From positions 14,278 through 20,489 of the forward strand of contig DITX01000095.1 of the NCBI GenBank assembly GCA_002422225.1: a stretch of DNA of 6,212 nucleotides. The letters are read 5' to 3'. Under the pieces are notes generated by a model that was given only the letters and a program-made list of their open reading frames with translations, searched no databases and was not told the DNA's origin. Below are positions 5,907-6,212 of this stretch, piece by piece. Both the position numbers and the translations under genes were made by a program. The DNA is from Gammaproteobacteria bacterium UBA6173 (GTDB lineage Bacteria > Pseudomonadota > Gammaproteobacteria > Pseudomonadales > Pseudohongiellaceae). Positions within the stretch are counted from its first letter, which is position 1. Each line of letters begins with the position of its first letter.

Positions 5907-6212
5907 TCAGAATCTGATACGAGCACCCATCTGCATAGACCAACGTGATTCACCACGGTTGTCTCGAAGGGTCAGGTCACGAATATCGGCCTGGTTGAAG
6001 GTATAAACGTATTTGCCGCTGGCAGGATCGATACCCGCAAAGCGAGCCACTCCGGATCCGCCGGGGAAACCAACTTCACGAATCACACCCCAGTCTTTGT
6101 TGAGCAGGTTGCCAAGGTTGGCAATGTCAAACCAGACTTCGCCTTTTCTGCCAGCAATAAATGGAAACTCTTGGGAGATGCGCAGATCAAACTGACGTAC
6201 ATAAGGAGCCTG
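5907..6212 (-). CDS. TonB-dependent outer-membrane receptor, C-terminal end (5' partial)
   Basis: On the minus strand a frame is open from the window edge (6212) to a TGA at 5909-5907, giving 101 residues with no start in the window. The sequence starts QAPYVRQFDLRIS and contains EVWFDIANLGNLLNKDWG (about residues 25-42). It ends in SRWSMQMGARIRF, with alternating hydrophobic residues and a terminal Phe. That ending is the hallmark of outer-membrane beta-barrels recognised by the BAM machinery. The NLLNKDWG segment and final strand resemble large TonB-dependent receptors of the Oar/carboxypeptidase-regulatory-domain type. From family knowledge, these import ligands across the outer membrane using ExbBD-TonB energy. 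The plug, TonB box and ligand-specific loops are outside the window, so the substrate is unknown. It converges on the endonuclease gene and shares the terminator at 5855-5889. Confidence 0.88.
   Translation of the reverse strand, partial: QAPYVRQFDLRISQEFPFIAGRKGEVWFDIANLGNLLNKDWGVIREVGFPGGSGVARFAGIDPASGKYVYTFNQADIRDLTLRDNRGESRWSMQMGARIRF

Noticed and set aside
6013..6195. Plus-strand frame of 60 codons near the right edge
   Set aside because: It is antisense to the TonB receptor C-terminus, which has a convincing barrel ending on the minus strand.

Overview
The window reads as a chromosomal segment of a Gram-negative bacterium. Signal peptides, an outer-membrane-type lipoprotein, a TonB-dependent receptor and a chemotaxis receptor support this. 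The gene set, the EndA match and the roughly balanced base composition fit a free-living, probably aquatic gammaproteobacterium, but no marker fixes the genus. I see no phage, IS, CRISPR, tRNA or rRNA sequence.

Layout, left to right. (1) 1-498, + strand: the C-terminal signalling domain of a methyl-accepting chemotaxis protein whose N-terminus lies upstream. (2) 499-641: a 143-bp intergenic region with a strong intrinsic terminator (541-582). A good sigma70-type promoter (581-609) follows, and its -35 box touches the terminator's T-tract. (3) 642-3581 and 3586-4893, + strand: two exported amidohydrolase-superfamily proteins separated by 4 bp. The first (979 aa) has two amidohydrolase modules in tandem and the second (435 aa) has one. 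Only the C-terminal module of the first protein has a complete metal-ligand set. (4) 4949-5845, + strand: an EndA-type endonuclease I that starts at GTG, has a lipoprotein signal and carries an unusual Cys/His-bearing C-terminal tail. (5) 5855-5889: a symmetrical hairpin that can end transcription in both directions. (6) 5907-6212, - strand: the last 101 codons of a TonB-dependent outer-membrane receptor, convergent with the nuclease.

Functionally, everything except the chemoreceptor end is predicted to act in the cell envelope. The two amidohydrolases are almost certainly co-transcribed and translationally coupled, and may form one assembly in which two catalytically degraded modules accompany a single intact binuclear-metal site. 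The nuclease would degrade DNA at the outer membrane, and the TonB receptor would import a ligand that cannot be named from its C-terminus. A shared nutrient-scavenging theme is possible but is inference. The most interesting points are the three-module amidohydrolase operon with two apparent pseudoenzymes and the remodelled cysteine pattern and tail of the EndA homologue.
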